From the NCBI GenBank assembly GCA_947522735.1, contig CANNTZ010000006.1:5027-69026 (forward strand): DNA of 64,000 nucleotides, read 5' to 3'. Position numbers and translations under genes: made by a program. Source of the stretch: an uncultured Oscillospiraceae bacterium. Lineage in GTDB: Bacteria; Bacillota; Clostridia; Oscillospirales; Ruminococcaceae. This document shows positions 63,467 to 64,000 of this stretch, piece by piece. The notes beneath the pieces are model-generated. The model was not told where the DNA came from, made no database searches, and saw only the letters and a program-made list of their open reading frames with translations. Position 1 is the first letter of the stretch; each line of letters opens with the position of its first letter.

Positions 63467-63936
63467 CGCCGTCCTATTATCCTTGCGGGAACACCGGCGA
63501 CTACGGCTCCGTCCGGAACGTCGCGTGTCACCACGGCTCCGGCGCCGACCAGCGCGCCGCACCCTATAACGTTTCCGCAGACTATTGTCGCGTTCGCGCC
63601 GATGGACGCGCCCTCGCGCACCAGCGTCTTCACCCGCCCGGAGCTGCCCTTTGGCCTGCGCGCATCCGGCGTGAGATCGTTGGTGAAAACGCAGGAGGGC
63701 CCGCAGAACACCCCGTCCTCGAGCGTGACTCCCTCGTAGACCGACACGTTGTTTTGCAGCTTCACAAAGTCGCCGATGACAACGTTTTTCCCGATATAGA
63801 CGTTCTGTCCCAGCACGCAGCCGCGCCCGATGCACGCGCCTGCCTCGACATGGCAGAAGTGCCATATCCTTGTTCCGCCGCCTATCGACGCGCCTGCGTC
63901 CACCACAGAGCTCTCGTGAACATAATATTCGTCCAT
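63448..63936 (-). CDS. hexapeptide-repeat acetyltransferase (WbpD/WlbB-like)
   Basis: 162 residues. The left-handed beta-helix is built from hexapeptide turns such as VVDAGASIGGGTRIWHFCHV, IGRGCVLGQNVYIG and IGDFVKLQNNVSVYEGV. The segment IWHFCHVEAGA and the loop FTNDLTPDARRPKG match acetyl-CoA-dependent N-acetyltransferases of the WbpD/WlbB group, which acetylate a 3-amino-sugar on UDP-GlcNAcA-type precursors for surface glycans. ATG 63936 follows GAGGTG and overlaps the stop of the upstream gene by one base, so it is the second or later gene of a surface-sugar operon entering from the right edge. Confidence 0.9.
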   Translation of the reverse strand: MDEYYVHESSVVDAGASIGGGTRIWHFCHVEAGACIGRGCVLGQNVYIGKNVVIGDFVKLQNNVSVYEGVTLEDGVFCGPSCVFTNDLTPDARRPKGSSGRVKTLVREGASIGANATIVCGNVIGCGALVGAGAVVTRDVPDGAVVAGVPARIIGRREKPLE

Positions 63937-64000
63937 CACAGCACCTCGATATTTTCTCGGTTTTTAATCCGCTTCATTGCGTTTTTGGCGTCATACTCAA
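63936..64000 (-). CDS. 3' end of a gene cut by the window edge
   Basis: The last 20 codons of a minus-strand gene end in NAMKRIKNRENIEVL before a TGA that overlaps the acetyltransferase ATG. Tight coupling implies the same operon. In WbpD-type clusters the neighbour is often a Gfo/Idh-family dehydrogenase or an aminotransferase, but this short tail cannot decide. Confidence 0.6.
   Translation of the reverse strand, partial: EYDAKNAMKRIKNRENIEVL

Overview
This 64 kb window looks like chromosomal DNA from a GC-rich member of the Clostridia (Bacillota), probably an uncultured gut-type anaerobe. The reasons are the gene order around smc-ftsY and nadD-yqeK-rsfS, DUF1292 beside a 6S-like RNA, a SpoVB-type flippase, an SPATG cell-wall sorting signal and Gram-positive style ribosome binding sites. 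Intergenic DNA is AT-richer and carries readable sigma-A promoters and rho-independent terminators. I see no insertion sequence, prophage, CRISPR array or integrase.

Left part (1-24 kb), accessory and signalling. It opens with oligoendopeptidase F, a VWA protein and a macro-domain/HTH protein, an FMN flavoprotein, and a DegT aminotransferase paired with an IolE-like TIM barrel. An SPATG-anchored small protein follows. The SpoVB-like flippase has an ACG in place of its start codon and a tandemly duplicated 3' end. A membrane-anchored MerR regulator sits behind a textbook 19-bp-spacer promoter. An epimerase/SGNH-hydrolase operon is divergent from a GH2 beta-galactosidase. DUF1292, a 6S-like RNA and TcdA come next, then an OmpR-type two-component pair and a three-gene signalling operon made of a lipoprotein 7TM pseudokinase, a histidine kinase and a NarL-type regulator.

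Middle (24-36 kb). An SPFH/zinc-ribbon, DUF4428, TM2 and DUF6935-like cassette precedes a methionine operon (metF, a separate MetH activation domain, and a metH lacking that domain). A 1134-residue putative (alpha/alpha)6-barrel glycosidase follows, flanked by two stretches without recognisable genes.

Right part (36.7-64 kb), core housekeeping. infC (AUC start)-rpmI-rplT; an rRNA 2'-O-methyltransferase, dprA, topA, trmFO; plsX, rnc, an Elp3-like radical SAM gene, smc, ftsY; rdgB, yhbY, nadD, yqeK; rsfS, leuS, rpsU and yqeG. Then come an endonuclease IV-like gene, a decayed methyltransferase remnant, a histidine phosphatase, a GH38 alpha-mannosidase, tRNA-Thr(GGU) and the end of a surface-sugar gene cluster.

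The most interesting under-described parts are the lipoprotein pseudokinase signalling operon, the SPFH/zinc-ribbon cassette, the VWA plus macro-HTH pair, the altered spoVB gene and the unclassified glycosidase. All functions are read from sequence motifs; no database search was run.
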